Assembly (NCBI RefSeq): GCF_001563265.1 | Contig: NZ_CP005083.1 | Location: forward strand, 1,119,001 to 1,183,000 | Reading direction: 5' to 3' | DNA length: 64,000 nucleotides | From: Sphingobium sp. TKS | GTDB taxonomy: Bacteria; Pseudomonadota; Alphaproteobacteria; Sphingomonadales; Sphingomonadaceae | Part shown: one piece after another, positions 8,227 through 16,830 of the stretch | Position numbering within the stretch: position 1 is the first letter of the stretch | Layout: each line of letters starts with the position of its first letter | Position numbers and translations under genes: made by a program | Notes under the pieces: model-generated | Told to the model about the DNA's origin: nothing | What the model saw: the letters and a program-made list of their open reading frames with translations, nothing else | Databases searched by the model: none

Positions 8227-8604
8227 TCAGTTGAGTCCGGTCAGGCTCTCCGTGCCGAACATCCGCTCGACCTCCAGCACCAGGTCGCGCAGGTGGAAGG
8301 GCTTGGACAGAACCTTTGCCTGCGGCACAGCCTTGCCCGCCTTCAGCGTGACGGCGGCAAAGCCGGTGATGAACATGATTCGCATGTCGGGCGCCACGGC
8401 GGCGGCATGCTGGGCGAGTTCGATCCCGTCCATTTCCGGCATGACGATGTCGGTCAGCAACAGGTCGAACCGGTCGCTGTCGATATGGGGCACCGCCTGC
8501 GCACCCGTGGCGACGGCGACGACGTCATAGCCCGAACGCTCCAGGGCGCGAGCCAGATAGGCGCGCATGCTTTCATCATCTTCGGCTAGCAGAATTCGAA
8601 CCAT
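8227..8604 (-). CDS. cpdR: Single-domain response regulator, CpdR-like
   Basis: A 125-residue stand-alone receiver domain with the acidic pocket (AEDD, residues 7-10), phospho-acceptor Asp52 (LLLTDIVMPEMDG), conserved Thr near 80 (FITGFAA) and Lys in VLSKPF. There is no output domain. In alphaproteobacteria this size and sequence type is CpdR, which when unphosphorylated delivers ClpXP substrates and in Caulobacter is phosphorylated by CckA-ChpT, the same phosphorelay that activates CtrA. A CtrA-type site in front of cheA (49002) shows that this control circuit is relevant here. The start at 8604 gives the standard beginning MVRILLAEDD. Confidence 0.75.
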   Translation of the reverse strand: MVRILLAEDDESMRAYLARALERSGYDVVAVATGAQAVPHIDSDRFDLLLTDIVMPEMDGIELAQHAAAVAPDMRIMFITGFAAVTLKAGKAVPQAKVLSKPFHLRDLVLEVERMFGTESLTGLN

Positions 8605-8764
8605 TGCCCCGTACGTCTCGTCCCCAGGCCTTTAAGGCCGCCCCCGGATGCCCCCTTCGCGGATGGCGTGAAGCGGCTATATATGCGACAAGGTGTAAAT
8701 ATTATCCAGCCGAGTAACCATTTTTGGGCGGCGGCCTTTGGAAACGGGCAGGGAAGGAGCTTTT

Positions 8765-9658
8765 TTGGGACATAGCGCGCCGCCGGTTCCGACCGAAACA
8801 ACGCCCGCCTATGATCTTTACGAGCCGGATGTCTCTTCCGGCCCGGTCGTCATTTCCGTGCCGCATGCGGGGCGGGATTATGATGAGGCGCTGTTGGCGC
8901 AGGCGCGGGTGCGGCAGGATGTGTTGCAAAGGCTGGAGGATCGCTGGGCCGATCTGATCGCCTATCCGCTGGTCGAACGCGGCTTTCCGGTGCTGGTGGC
9001 GCGGGTGCCGCGCGCGACGATCGACCTCAACCGGCATGAGCGGGAAATCGATGCGGGCATGGTCAGCGGCATTCCGCGGGACATGGCCTTGCAGAGCAGC
9101 GTCAAATTGCGCGGAGGGCTGGGCCTGATACCGCGCCGCTTGCCCGGCGCGCATGAACTCTGGCTGCGGTCGCTCGGCTGGGCGGAGGTCGAACGCCGGA
9201 TCGATCAGTTCCACAGACCCTATCATGCGACGCTGGGCCGGTTGATGCGGGCGGCCCGCGATGCCCATGGCCATGCGATCCTGATCGATCTGCATTCCAT
9301 GCCGCCGCTTCCGCCACCCACTGCGGGGCAGGTCGCGCCGGGGCTGGTGCTGGGGGACCGATTCGGGCGCAGCGCTTCGGCCCGGTTGATGACGCTGGCG
9401 GCGGACGTGGGGGCGGCCCATGGTCTGACCGTCGCGCAAAATCACCCCTATGCCGGTGACCATATGATCGAGCGCCATGGCCGCCCCGCCCACGGCCTTT
9501 ATGCGATCCAGTTGGAATGCGACCGGAGCCTCTATCTGGACAGCGCCCTGGATCAGCCGGGGGCTGGGCTTGCCCGCTTGCAGCAAGTGGTGGGCGCCAT
9601 CGTGAACGCGCTTGCCCATGAGCTGCCGCGTTCGACCTACGCTTTGGCGGCGGAATGA
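8765..9658 (+). CDS. N-formylglutamate amidohydrolase family protein
   Basis: The protein (about 297 residues from the chosen start) matches the N-formylglutamate amidohydrolase family, metal-dependent enzymes that release formate from N-formyl-L-glutamate at the end of one histidine-degradation route. Visible family features are VVISVPHAGRDYDE near the N-terminus, RATIDLNRHERE, LIDLHSMPP with its metal-site His, and a C-terminal QLECDRSLY segment. I chose TTG at 8765 because AAGGAG lies about 6 bp upstream; an upstream TTG at 8738 would add nine residues. No other hut genes are near, so the substrate could be another N-formyl or N-acyl amino acid. Confidence 0.8.
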   Translation: MGHSAPPVPTETTPAYDLYEPDVSSGPVVISVPHAGRDYDEALLAQARVRQDVLQRLEDRWADLIAYPLVERGFPVLVARVPRATIDLNRHEREIDAGMVSGIPRDMALQSSVKLRGGLGLIPRRLPGAHELWLRSLGWAEVERRIDQFHRPYHATLGRLMRAARDAHGHAILIDLHSMPPLPPPTAGQVAPGLVLGDRFGRSASARLMTLAADVGAAHGLTVAQNHPYAGDHMIERHGRPAHGLYAIQLECDRSLYLDSALDQPGAGLARLQQVVGAIVNALAHELPRSTYALAAE

Positions 9659-9676
9659 ATGTCATAAAAATGTAAT
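9659..9676 (+). promoter_or_regulatory. Pho box (PhoB-type site) upstream of the porin gene
   Basis: ATGTCATAAAAATGTAAT matches the classic Pho box (two 7-bp TGTCAT-like half sites separated by an AT-rich 4-mer) at 15 of 18 positions against CTGTCATAAAACTGTCAT. It lies 63 bp before the ATG of a phosphate-selective porin, exactly where phosphate-starvation control would be expected. Confidence 0.65.
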
Positions 9677-9738
9677 CAAACAGACGCTGAATCGTAACCT
9701 GCTTTTCATATTGGCGTCCTGATTTTCAGGGGACCTTC

Positions 9739-11100
9739 ATGAATCGAACCTCCCGATTGGCCGGTGGGCTGGCGATGTGCATCATGCCTTCGCCGGTTGC
9801 GGCCCAGGCCATCAGCGAAACCGAAGCCGTCGAACTGAGGGCGCAGATCGCGGCGCTCAAGGCGCAGGTCGAACGGCTGGAAGCGCGGCTCGGCAGCGCG
9901 CCGCCGCCGCCTCCCGTTGGCCAAGCCGCTGCCGCCGCGCCGAAGTCGGAAGCGACCAGCATCAGTTGGAAGGGCGGGCCGGTCTTCAGCAAGGGGGCGG
10001 CCAGCTTCAAGGTGAAGGGGCGCATCCAATATGACGCCGGGTTGCTGATGACGCCGCAGAGCGTGCAGGATCGGGCCAAGGGCTATTCCAATGAGCTGCG
10101 CCGCCTGCGCCTGGGCGGGGAGGGGCAATTGGGCGGCGGTTTCGGTTATAAGCTGGAACTGGAACTGTCCGATAACAGCGTCGATCTGGTCGACACCTTC
10201 ATCACCTATGAGAAGGACAAGTGGCTGGTCACGCTGGGCAACCACAATGCGTTCCAGTCGCTGGACGAGCTGATCAGCGACACCGGCGGATCGGTGATGG
10301 AGCGCGCCGCCTTTACCGATGCTTTCGGTTTCGAGCGGCGGCTGGGGCTGTCGGCGCAATATCGTTCCGGCATGCTGCTGGCGCAGGCGGGCGTCTTCTC
10401 CGACAGCGCGGATTCACTCACCAATGATGCGGATGGGCCGGAGGGGGGCGATGAAAATAACAGCTATGGCGTCGATGGCCGCATCGTGCTGGCGCCCAAG
10501 CTAGGCAAGACCCAGTTGCATTTCGGGCTTTCTGGTCACTGGCGGGACTTTCAGCGCTTGTCGGAAACGCCGCAGCGTTACCGCCAGCGCGCCTATCTCC
10601 ACACCGCCAACAGCCGCTTCCTTTCGACGCCCCGCATGGCGGCGGATGGCGAAACCCATTATGGCGCCGAATTCGCCGGCGCGCGTGGGCCGCTCTGGTG
10701 GGCGGGCGAGGCGCATTGGCTGCGTGTGTCGTGGCCTGGCCTGGCCGATCCGACCTTCTTCGGCGGCTATGGCGAAGTCGGCTATGTGCTGACCGGGGAA
10801 TCGCGGGGCTACAAGAACGGGATATTCGGCATCGTGAAGCCCGACCGCCCGGTCGGCAGCGGCGGCTGGGGCGCGCTCCAGGCGACGGTGCGCTATGATT
10901 ATCTCAGCCTCAACGACAAGGACATCGTCGGGGGCACGCAGAACGGCATCATCGCGGCGCTGGTATGGACGCCGGTCGAATATCTGCGCTTCAACGTCAA
11001 TTACGCGCATCTGGACTATAGCGACGCGGCGATCCTGGCCGGGGGGCGCAATGATTATGGCGTGGATGTCATCGGCTGGCGCGCGGAGCTGGATTTCTGA
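9739..11100 (+). CDS. OprO/OprP-family phosphate/polyphosphate-selective porin
   Basis: A 453-residue outer-membrane porin. It has a signal peptide ending around VAAQA (residues 19-23), a short coiled-coil (EAVELRAQIAALKAQVERLE, about 28-47) followed by a proline-rich linker, as is common at the N-terminus of these porins, then a 16-stranded barrel ending in phenylalanine (RAELDF), the usual OMP C-terminal signature. KVKGRIQYDAG and RRLRLGGEGQLG are typical of the OprP family. The Pho box at 9659 supports anion/phosphate uptake under phosphate limitation. ppk and ppx are elsewhere in the window but not linked. Confidence 0.82.
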   Translation: MNRTSRLAGGLAMCIMPSPVAAQAISETEAVELRAQIAALKAQVERLEARLGSAPPPPPVGQAAAAAPKSEATSISWKGGPVFSKGAASFKVKGRIQYDAGLLMTPQSVQDRAKGYSNELRRLRLGGEGQLGGGFGYKLELELSDNSVDLVDTFITYEKDKWLVTLGNHNAFQSLDELISDTGGSVMERAAFTDAFGFERRLGLSAQYRSGMLLAQAGVFSDSADSLTNDADGPEGGDENNSYGVDGRIVLAPKLGKTQLHFGLSGHWRDFQRLSETPQRYRQRAYLHTANSRFLSTPRMAADGETHYGAEFAGARGPLWWAGEAHWLRVSWPGLADPTFFGGYGEVGYVLTGESRGYKNGIFGIVKPDRPVGSGGWGALQATVRYDYLSLNDKDIVGGTQNGIIAALVWTPVEYLRFNVNYAHLDYSDAAILAGGRNDYGVDVIGWRAELDF

Positions 11101-11135
11101 TCCGGTTGGGTTGGGGTGCGGACATGCGATAATAT

Positions 11136-11163
11136 CGTCATCCTAGCTTTCGCTGGGATGACG
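11136..11163. repeat. Palindromic intergenic repeat
   Basis: CGTCATCCTAGC and GCTGGGATGACG form a hairpin with a TTTC loop. The core (CGTCATyCC...GGrATGACG) recurs at 28262-28352 and 60300-60368, so this is a dispersed element and not only a local terminator. It sits between oppositely oriented genes. Confidence 0.7.
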
Positions 11164-11202
11164 GAAATGAGGTCTGCCTTCCACCCAAAGTCGTTGTCCA
11201 AA

Positions 11203-11232
11203 GAAAAAGGGTGGCGCCCGAAGGCACCACCC
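11203..11232 (-). terminator. Terminator of the rplJL operon
   Basis: Read on the minus strand, a GC-rich hairpin (GGGTGGTGCC, short loop, GGCGCCACCC, one mismatch) is followed by TTTTTC. It lies about 60 bp downstream of the rplL stop codon. Confidence 0.75.
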
Positions 11233-11290
11233 CAATTTCCTCCGGCCGAAGCCAGACAGCGGCCCCGCTTGCGCGGGAACTCGACCGAAC

Positions 11291-11665
11291 TTACTTGAGT
11301 TCGACGGTCGCGCCGGCTTCTTCCAGCTGCTTCTTGACCTTCTCGGCCTCGTCCTTGCTGACGCCTTCCTTGATCGCCTTGGGCGCGCCTTCGACGAGCG
11401 ACTTGGCTTCGGTCAGGCCCAGGCCGGTGATGGCGCGGACTTCCTTGATGACGTTGATCTTCTTGCCACCGTCGCCGGTGAGGATCACGTCGAATTCGGT
11501 CTGCTCTTCAGCGGCCGGAGCGGCGGCGGCAGCGGCCGGGCCAGCGACGGCGACGGCAGCGGCGGCCGAAACGCCCCACTTTTCTTCCAGAGCCTTCGAG
11601 AGTTCAGCGGCTTCGAGGACGGTCAGGGCCGAGAGCTGATCGACCAGTGCGTTGATGTCTGCCAT
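11291..11665 (-). CDS. rplL: 50S ribosomal protein L7/L12
   Basis: A 124-residue stalk protein that recruits translation factors to the ribosome. It has the N-terminal dimerisation region ([20 protein letters not shown]), an alanine-rich hinge (about 35-52) and the C-terminal factor-binding domain ([36 protein letters not shown]). Length and sequence are standard. It lies 78 bp downstream of rplJ in the usual order. rpoB does not follow: the operon ends at a terminator and a porin gene comes next on the other strand. Confidence 0.97.
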   Translation of the reverse strand: MADINALVDQLSALTVLEAAELSKALEEKWGVSAAAAVAVAGPAAAAAAPAAEEQTEFDVILTGDGGKKINVIKEVRAITGLGLTEAKSLVEGAPKAIKEGVSKDEAEKVKKQLEEAGATVELK

Positions 11666-11743
11666 GTTAGTTTTTCCCTTCTGGGCGGGGCATATGCCCC
11701 ATAAATTGAGTTGAAAACGTGACTTTCGAAAAAGCCGTGGCCC

Positions 11744-12259
11744 TTAGGCCGCGTTCTTTTCCGCATAGGCGTTGAAGACCCGCGCGAGCTGCGCAGCCGG
11801 CGCCTGGGTGACGGTCGCGAGCTTGGTCGCGGGTGCAACGAGCAGCCCGACGATCTTCGCACGCAGTTCATCCAGCGACGGCATCGAGGCGAGCGCTTTC
11901 ACGCCCTCCGCGTCCAGCAGCACTTCGCCCATCGCGCCACCAACGATCTCAAGCTTGTCGTTGGTCTTGGCGAATTCGACTGCAACCTTGGCGGCTGCAA
12001 CCGGATCGGCCGAGGAGGCAAGACCAACCGGGCCGGTCAGCAGGCTGCTGAGGCTGGTATAGTCGGTGCCTTCAAAGGCGATGCGAGCGAGGCGGTTCTT
12101 CGTAACCTTGTAGGTGCCACCGGCTTCACGCATCTTCTGACGCAGGACGGTCGACTGGGCGACGGTCATGCCGAGGTTGCGGGTCACGACGACCACGCCA
12201 ACCTCTGCCAGATGTGCGTTCAGCGCGGAAACGACCTCAGCTTTCTGATTACGATCCAT
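11744..12259 (-). CDS. rplJ: 50S ribosomal protein L10
   Basis: A 171-residue protein that anchors L7/L12 dimers on the ribosomal stalk. The start at 12259 (MDRNQKAEVVSALNAHLAE) gives the family length; the frame stays open upstream but has no homology there. KNRLARIAFEGTDY and LTGPVGLASS are recognisable. In most bacteria L10 represses its own operon by binding the mRNA leader, so the long upstream non-coding stretch probably holds that leader. rplK and rplA are not upstream; an IS-split gene is found there instead. Confidence 0.96.
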   Translation of the reverse strand: MDRNQKAEVVSALNAHLAEVGVVVVTRNLGMTVAQSTVLRQKMREAGGTYKVTKNRLARIAFEGTDYTSLSSLLTGPVGLASSADPVAAAKVAVEFAKTNDKLEIVGGAMGEVLLDAEGVKALASMPSLDELRAKIVGLLVAPATKLATVTQAPAAQLARVFNAYAEKNAA

Positions 12260-12854
12260 GCCATTCTCCACTTCATGTCCATCGGACGACCCGATGAACG
12301 GCAAAACCCGCGACGAATCGCGAGGCATTGGTCCGAAGGGGAGAGATCGACTGGCCCATATCCTCAAAAGGAACAGGCAGACCCGGACAGGCGCTTGCGC
12401 CCGGCCGGCAAAGAACTTTTCCCCGTCTAGGCCGGAAATTAAGAAGGGCATATTCCCTTCACCGACTGTCTCGGACGGAAGACCACCGGCATTGCTGCCG
12501 GGGGTCCGCTGCGGGCGCCCCTACAGATTTGGAGGCGCGCTGTCACGCAGAATCTGGCGCTGGCTGTGCAAAGCGGCGGAAAAGCGTCGTTTTTCGCCGA
12601 AGTTCACACCATATGCGCGCGCATATGCAGGCGCGCGTAGGCGTCGTGGGAAGCGGATCGACATTTCAAAGACGGGGCTGCGATAGGCACGTCTGAGGGG
12701 AGTAGGACAGGATAAAAGCGGCACCGGGTCAGGCAATAGGATGTTTTTTCGCCAGCCGTGGCACGGAGGTTACAGTTGGCGGAGCGAGGGCCGATTTCGA
12801 CCAACGACGGACCCTAGCAGAATTGGCCCGTTATCCTAAAAGCTGCCCGTGAAA
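12260..12854 (-). other. Long rplJL leader/promoter region, no gene
   Basis: 595 bp without a credible coding frame. By position the part next to rplJ should hold the L10-binding leader and promoter, but I cannot fold it reliably by eye. An 18-bp perfect palindrome sits at 12610-12627. The far end abuts the reconstructed end of the IS-split gene at 12855. Confidence 0.4.
12610..12627. promoter_or_regulatory. Perfect 18-bp palindrome
   Basis: CATATGCGCGCGCATATG is a perfect self-complementary 18-mer, about 350 bp upstream of rplJ. It has no loop, so it is more likely a protein-binding site than a hairpin. No second copy was noticed in the window. Confidence 0.4.
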
Positions 12855-13073
12855 TTAGCTTGCACGGTCTGGATAAAGATAAACTTTTTTGAAAAGATTG
12901 ATTCCACTTGAAGTGAGACGGAATGACGGTTCATAATTGCATGGAATGGTAGCAACATAGTTTAATCTTATCAAACCGTGTATGAACGCTAGAATCTCGT
13001 CTATTTCTCTTTTAGGCACTGGTATTTTTCGGATCGAATTTCGTCGATGTACTGAAATTATATCTCCTTCTAA

Positions 13074-13990
13074 GAGGCTGTGTCAGAACGGTCTCGTAAT
13101 GGTGGACGATCGGGTTTCGATATGATTCCGAGGGGTTGCGACACCAACCTTGGAAGCCATCATGTGGAACCCGACCGCCCGCGTGCATCATAGCCGCGCA
13201 CAGCTTCGCTATGGAAGCGATCTTACCGACGCGGAATGGCATTTGATCGAGCCATATTTGCCTGCGCCGTGCCAGCGCGGACGACGGCGATGCTGGCCGA
13301 TGCGCGAGATCGTCGAAGCCATTTTCTATCTGCTGCGGACAGGATGTCCCTGGCGGCTTTTGCCCGACAGCTTTCCACCATGGCGCACGGTCTACCGGTG
13401 GTTCTGCACCTTGCGTGACGATGGGGTATTCGAAAGCCTCAATCATCATCTCGTGCAGATCGATCGCATCCGGACAGGGCGAGAACCAGCACCATCGGCC
13501 GCAGTCATCGACAGCCAGAGCGTGAAGACCTCCGAAGCAGGCGGACCTCGCGGTTACGACGCAGGCAAGAAGACCATGGGACGCAAGCGCCATGCAATGG
13601 TCGATACCGATGGTCGCGCCCTTATGATGCTGGTCCATCCTGCCGATGTGCAGGACCGCGACGGCGCGGTGCCCTTGCTCCAGCAGTCTCGCCAGCGGCA
13701 TCCCTTCGTCGAGCGCACCTATGCCGACAGCGCCTACAACAGCGATCGCGTCCGGGACGCCACCTCCATTACGATCGAAATCGTCCGCAAATTCGCCGAT
13801 CAGACCGGCTTTGTCGTCCATCCCAGACGATGGGTCGTCGAACGCACCTTCGCATGGATGAACCGCAATCGTCGCCTCGCCAAAGACTTCGAGCGGACTA
13901 TCAAATCCGCAACCGCGCTTCTCTATGCCGCCGCTGCCATCGTCCTCATCCGACGCATCGCTCGTTACGCATGAGATTCAAGACAGGCTC
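13074..13990 (+). mobile_element. IS5-family insertion sequence (917 bp)
   Basis: The ends are imperfect inverted repeats (left GAGGCTGTGTCAGAAC; right, reversed, GAGCCTGTCTTGAATC), flanked on both sides by TAA (13071-13073 and 13991-13993), a 3-bp target duplication as made by several IS5 subgroups. One transposase gene fills the element. Removing the element and one TAA restores an open frame on the minus strand, which independently confirms the boundaries. Confidence 0.85.
13162..13974 (+). CDS. IS5-family DDE transposase
   Basis: A 270-residue single-frame transposase starting at ATG 13162 (MWNPTARVHHSRAQLRYGSD); a TTG four codons upstream is possible. Acidic catalytic positions are seen in IDSQSVKTSEAGGPRGYDAG (first Asp), TYADSAYNSDRV (second Asp) and VVERTFAWMNRNRRLAKDFE (Glu). 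The N-terminal DUF4096-like domain (LTDAEWHLIEPYLP, CPWRLLPDSFPPWRTVY) is complete. No frameshift or stop is present, so the element may be active and the insertion recent. Confidence 0.92.
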   Translation: MWNPTARVHHSRAQLRYGSDLTDAEWHLIEPYLPAPCQRGRRRCWPMREIVEAIFYLLRTGCPWRLLPDSFPPWRTVYRWFCTLRDDGVFESLNHHLVQIDRIRTGREPAPSAAVIDSQSVKTSEAGGPRGYDAGKKTMGRKRHAMVDTDGRALMMLVHPADVQDRDGAVPLLQQSRQRHPFVERTYADSAYNSDRVRDATSITIEIVRKFADQTGFVVHPRRWVVERTFAWMNRNRRLAKDFERTIKSATALLYAAAAIVLIRRIARYA

Positions 13991-14612
13991 TAAAATGGTG
14001 AGCCATCCGGCCATATAGGAGATCACCCAAAGCATCTCCTCCAACGCGGAATCCAAATCTATTCCTTTGTCATAGGCTGCATCTGTCGCGTCGCCTAACT
14101 CGTCCAGCGAACATGTAAGCACGTTATCCTTAAGCAACCCAACTTTATGAAGGTATTCATAAGCACCAGAGTAAGATGAATCATGATGGTAATAATATAG
14201 CTGCCCATCCGTCACGGATTCTGGGCCTGCCGTGAAACTATTTTTGTCTATTCCCCAAACTAGTGCAGACCGAACAAGGCAATGAAATACAATCCTCGCT
14301 GGATCGCATTTATCAATTTCCTTAAGAGAAGGTATTTCTATGTCGCGGCAGGGTCCCGCTTCCCATTCAGCAAGCCTTGCTAGGCGGGTAAAGCGCTCTT
14401 TTGCACCTCGCCGGTATGAACGGAACAAGCCAATGGCGGGGAAAATTGCTCCGGCCAATAATCCTATAATAACCCATGAGATCAATGACATTGGGCCTCG
14501 CGATCTAAGTAGCCCCATCTTTCGTCAATTTGGTTGTTCTGCAATCGTTTTTGTCGACTTTGCCGGGATGGCGTCTCCGAAACCGCCCGTCCGCAAACCA
14601 CCCTTCTTTGCC

Positions 14613-16718
14613 CTAAACCCGATCCGCCTGAACCACCGTGTCCAGCCCGCGCAGGGCTGAAAGGATGCGGTTGAGATGCTGGGCGTCGGCCACTTCCAGG
14701 TCGATGATATCGGTGTGGAAGGGGCCTTCGCGGTTTACCAGTTGCAGGTTGAGGATGTTCGCCTTGGTCGCGCCGAACACATTGGTGACGGCGGCCAGCG
14801 CGCCCGGCTGGTTCTTCACGATCACCTGGAGCCGCGCCGTGCCGCCCTTCGACTTGCTGTCCCAGCTCAGATCGACCCAATCGTCATTCTGATCGACTTC
14901 CAGCGAGCGGCAGTCGATGGTGTGGACCTCGATCGGCTCGCCGGTGCGGCGGACGCCGACGATGCGGTCGCCGGGGACGGGGTGGCAGCAATCGCCCAGA
15001 TTATAGGCGATGCCTGGCGTCAGGCCGCGGATCGAGACCGGGGCATGCTGGCGCGGATGGGCTTCCTCCATCCCTTCCCCGCTGGTGGAGCCGGGGACGA
15101 GAGCCTCCATCACTTCCGAATCGAGCAGCCGGTGCGTGGCGATGGCGACCATCAGCGAGGCGCGGTCGTCCAGTTTGAGCCGTTTCAGGGCGGCCTTCAG
15201 TGCCTTGTCGCCCAGTTCGCTTGCCAGTTCGGGGGAGAAGCGGCCGATAATCTCCTCATAGAGCTTCTCGCCCAGCGCCACTTCCTCGCCGCGCTGTTTC
15301 TGGCGGATATAGCGGCGGATGGCGGCGCGGGCCTTGCCGGTGATGGCGAAGGTCAGCCAGCCGGGCTGCGGCTCCTGCCCCTCCGACTTCAATATTTCGA
15401 CCTGATCGCCATTTTCCAGCGTGGTGCGCAGCGGCACGACGCGGCCGTTGACCTTGGCGCCGACGGTCTGGTTGCCGAGCGAGGTGTGCACCGCATAGGC
15501 GAAGTCAACCGGCGTCGATCCCTTGGGCAACTGGTGCAGCTCGCCCTTGGGGGAGAAGGCGAAGATTCGGTCCTGATACATCGCCATGCGGGTATGTTCG
15601 AGCAGCTCGTCCGCATCCTGACTCTGCTCCAGGATTTCGACCAGATCGCGCAGCCAGGCGGCATGGTGGTCGCCCGCATCGCCCTTCTGCTTATAGGCCC
15701 AGTGCGCGGCGAGGCCGAGTTCGGCGTCATTGTGCATGTCGCGGCTGCGAATCTGCACCTCGATCCGGGCATTGTCCTGATGGATGACGGTGGTGTGCAG
15801 CGATCGGTAGCCGTTGCGCTTCGGGGTGGAGATGTAGTCCTTGAAGCGGCCGGGCACCATTTTATAGGTCTGGTGGATGACGCCGAGCGCGCGGTAGCAG
15901 TCCTCCGTCGTCTCGGTGATCACGCGGAACGCCATGACATCGGTGAGCTGCTCGAAGCTGATGTGGCGTTCCTGCATCTTCTTCCAGATGGAATAGGGAT
16001 GCTTTTCGCGGCCCGAAACGGTAACGGGCAAGCCCTTGCCGCCCAGCAGCAGTTGCAGTTCCGCGCCGATCCGGTCGACCTTGTCATGGCCGCCTTCCTT
16101 GAGCTGTTCGAGGCGCTTGGTGATGCTGTCATAGGCTTCCGGCTCCAGCTCGCGGAAGGCCAGAAGCTGCATCTCGCGCATAAAGTCGTACATGCCGATC
16201 CGCTCCGCCAGCGGGGCGTAGATGTCCATCGTCTCGCGGGCGATGCGGCGGCGCTTCTGCTCATTCTTGATGAAATGCAGCGTGCGCATATTGTGAAGGC
16301 GATCGGCCAGCTTCACCAACAGCACGCGGATATCGTCCGACATGGCGAGCAGGAATTTGCGCAAATTCTCCGCCGCCCGCTCATTTTCGGACATGGCCTC
16401 GATCTTGCTGAGCTTGGTGACGCCGTCGACCATTTTGGCGACGTCCTTGCCGAAGGCGTGCTCGATCTCCTCATAGGTGACGAGCGTATCTTCTATCGTG
16501 TCGTGCAGCAGAGCCGTCACGATGGTCTGGTCGTCCAGATTGAAGTCGGTCAAAATGCCTGCGACTTCAATCGGATGGCTGAAATAAGGGTCGCCGCTGG
16601 CGCGCTTCTGGCTGCCATGTTTCTGGACCGAAAACACATAGGCGCGGTTGATCATCGCTTCGTCCGCATCCGGATCGTAGCGTTTTACCCGTTCAACAAG
16701 TTCGTACTGGCGTAACAT
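14613..16718 (-). CDS. rsh: Bifunctional (p)ppGpp synthetase/hydrolase (Rsh, RelA/SpoT family)
   Basis: A 701-residue stringent-response enzyme. Its order is: HD hydrolase domain (YFSHPIEVAGIL, TALLHDTIEDT, about 35-85), RelA/SpoT synthetase domain (KMQERHISFEQLTDVMAFR, about 240-360), TGS domain (FAFSPKGELHQLPKGSTPVDFAYA, about 385-450) and C-terminal ACT domain (RLQVIVKNQPGALAAVTNVF). The intact HD motif argues for hydrolase activity; the single alphaproteobacterial enzyme usually has both activities. The start at 16718 (MLRQYELVERVKRYDPDADE) is preferred over an upstream ATG at 16769, which adds an unrelated stretch. It is divergent from the HxlR gene. Confidence 0.95.
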   Translation of the reverse strand: MLRQYELVERVKRYDPDADEAMINRAYVFSVQKHGSQKRASGDPYFSHPIEVAGILTDFNLDDQTIVTALLHDTIEDTLVTYEEIEHAFGKDVAKMVDGVTKLSKIEAMSENERAAENLRKFLLAMSDDIRVLLVKLADRLHNMRTLHFIKNEQKRRRIARETMDIYAPLAERIGMYDFMREMQLLAFRELEPEAYDSITKRLEQLKEGGHDKVDRIGAELQLLLGGKGLPVTVSGREKHPYSIWKKMQERHISFEQLTDVMAFRVITETTEDCYRALGVIHQTYKMVPGRFKDYISTPKRNGYRSLHTTVIHQDNARIEVQIRSRDMHNDAELGLAAHWAYKQKGDAGDHHAAWLRDLVEILEQSQDADELLEHTRMAMYQDRIFAFSPKGELHQLPKGSTPVDFAYAVHTSLGNQTVGAKVNGRVVPLRTTLENGDQVEILKSEGQEPQPGWLTFAITGKARAAIRRYIRQKQRGEEVALGEKLYEEIIGRFSPELASELGDKALKAALKRLKLDDRASLMVAIATHRLLDSEVMEALVPGSTSGEGMEEAHPRQHAPVSIRGLTPGIAYNLGDCCHPVPGDRIVGVRRTGEPIEVHTIDCRSLEVDQNDDWVDLSWDSKSKGGTARLQVIVKNQPGALAAVTNVFGATKANILNLQLVNREGPFHTDIIDLEVADAQHLNRILSALRGLDTVVQADRV

Positions 16719-16830
16719 CCTACTGCGATTGTCCGCGATGCCCCTTGCTGTGCAACAAAAAAATCCCATTTTAGGTGAATAGCGCTGCGCTTTTGCAACG
16801 CAGGTGGCTTTGAGCTATCAAGTGAAGACG

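Larger units (their letters stand above)
12855..14491 (-). pseudogene. Membrane-anchored hypothetical gene split by an IS5-family element
   Basis: Reading minus strand from the ATG at 14491, 167 codons run to a TTA at 13993-13991. The IS (13074-13990) then interrupts, and the same frame resumes after one copy of the duplicated TAA/TTA for 71 more codons to a TAA at 12857-12855. The rebuilt product is 238 residues: an N-terminal membrane segment (ISWVIIGLLAGAIFPAIGLF, about 4-23), a cytoplasmic part with a Tyr/His-rich patch (GQLYYYHHDSSYSGAYEYLH) and a basic C-terminus (RKIPVPKREIDEILAFIHGL). As it stands, the gene ends 15 codons into the IS. It is clearly more AT-rich than its neighbours, which suggests acquisition. 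I do not recognise the family. Confidence 0.75.

Noticed and set aside
14676..16715. A 679-codon plus-strand frame opposite rsh
   Set aside because: Composition is that of a GC-rich shadow; the minus strand encodes a full Rsh with all domains.
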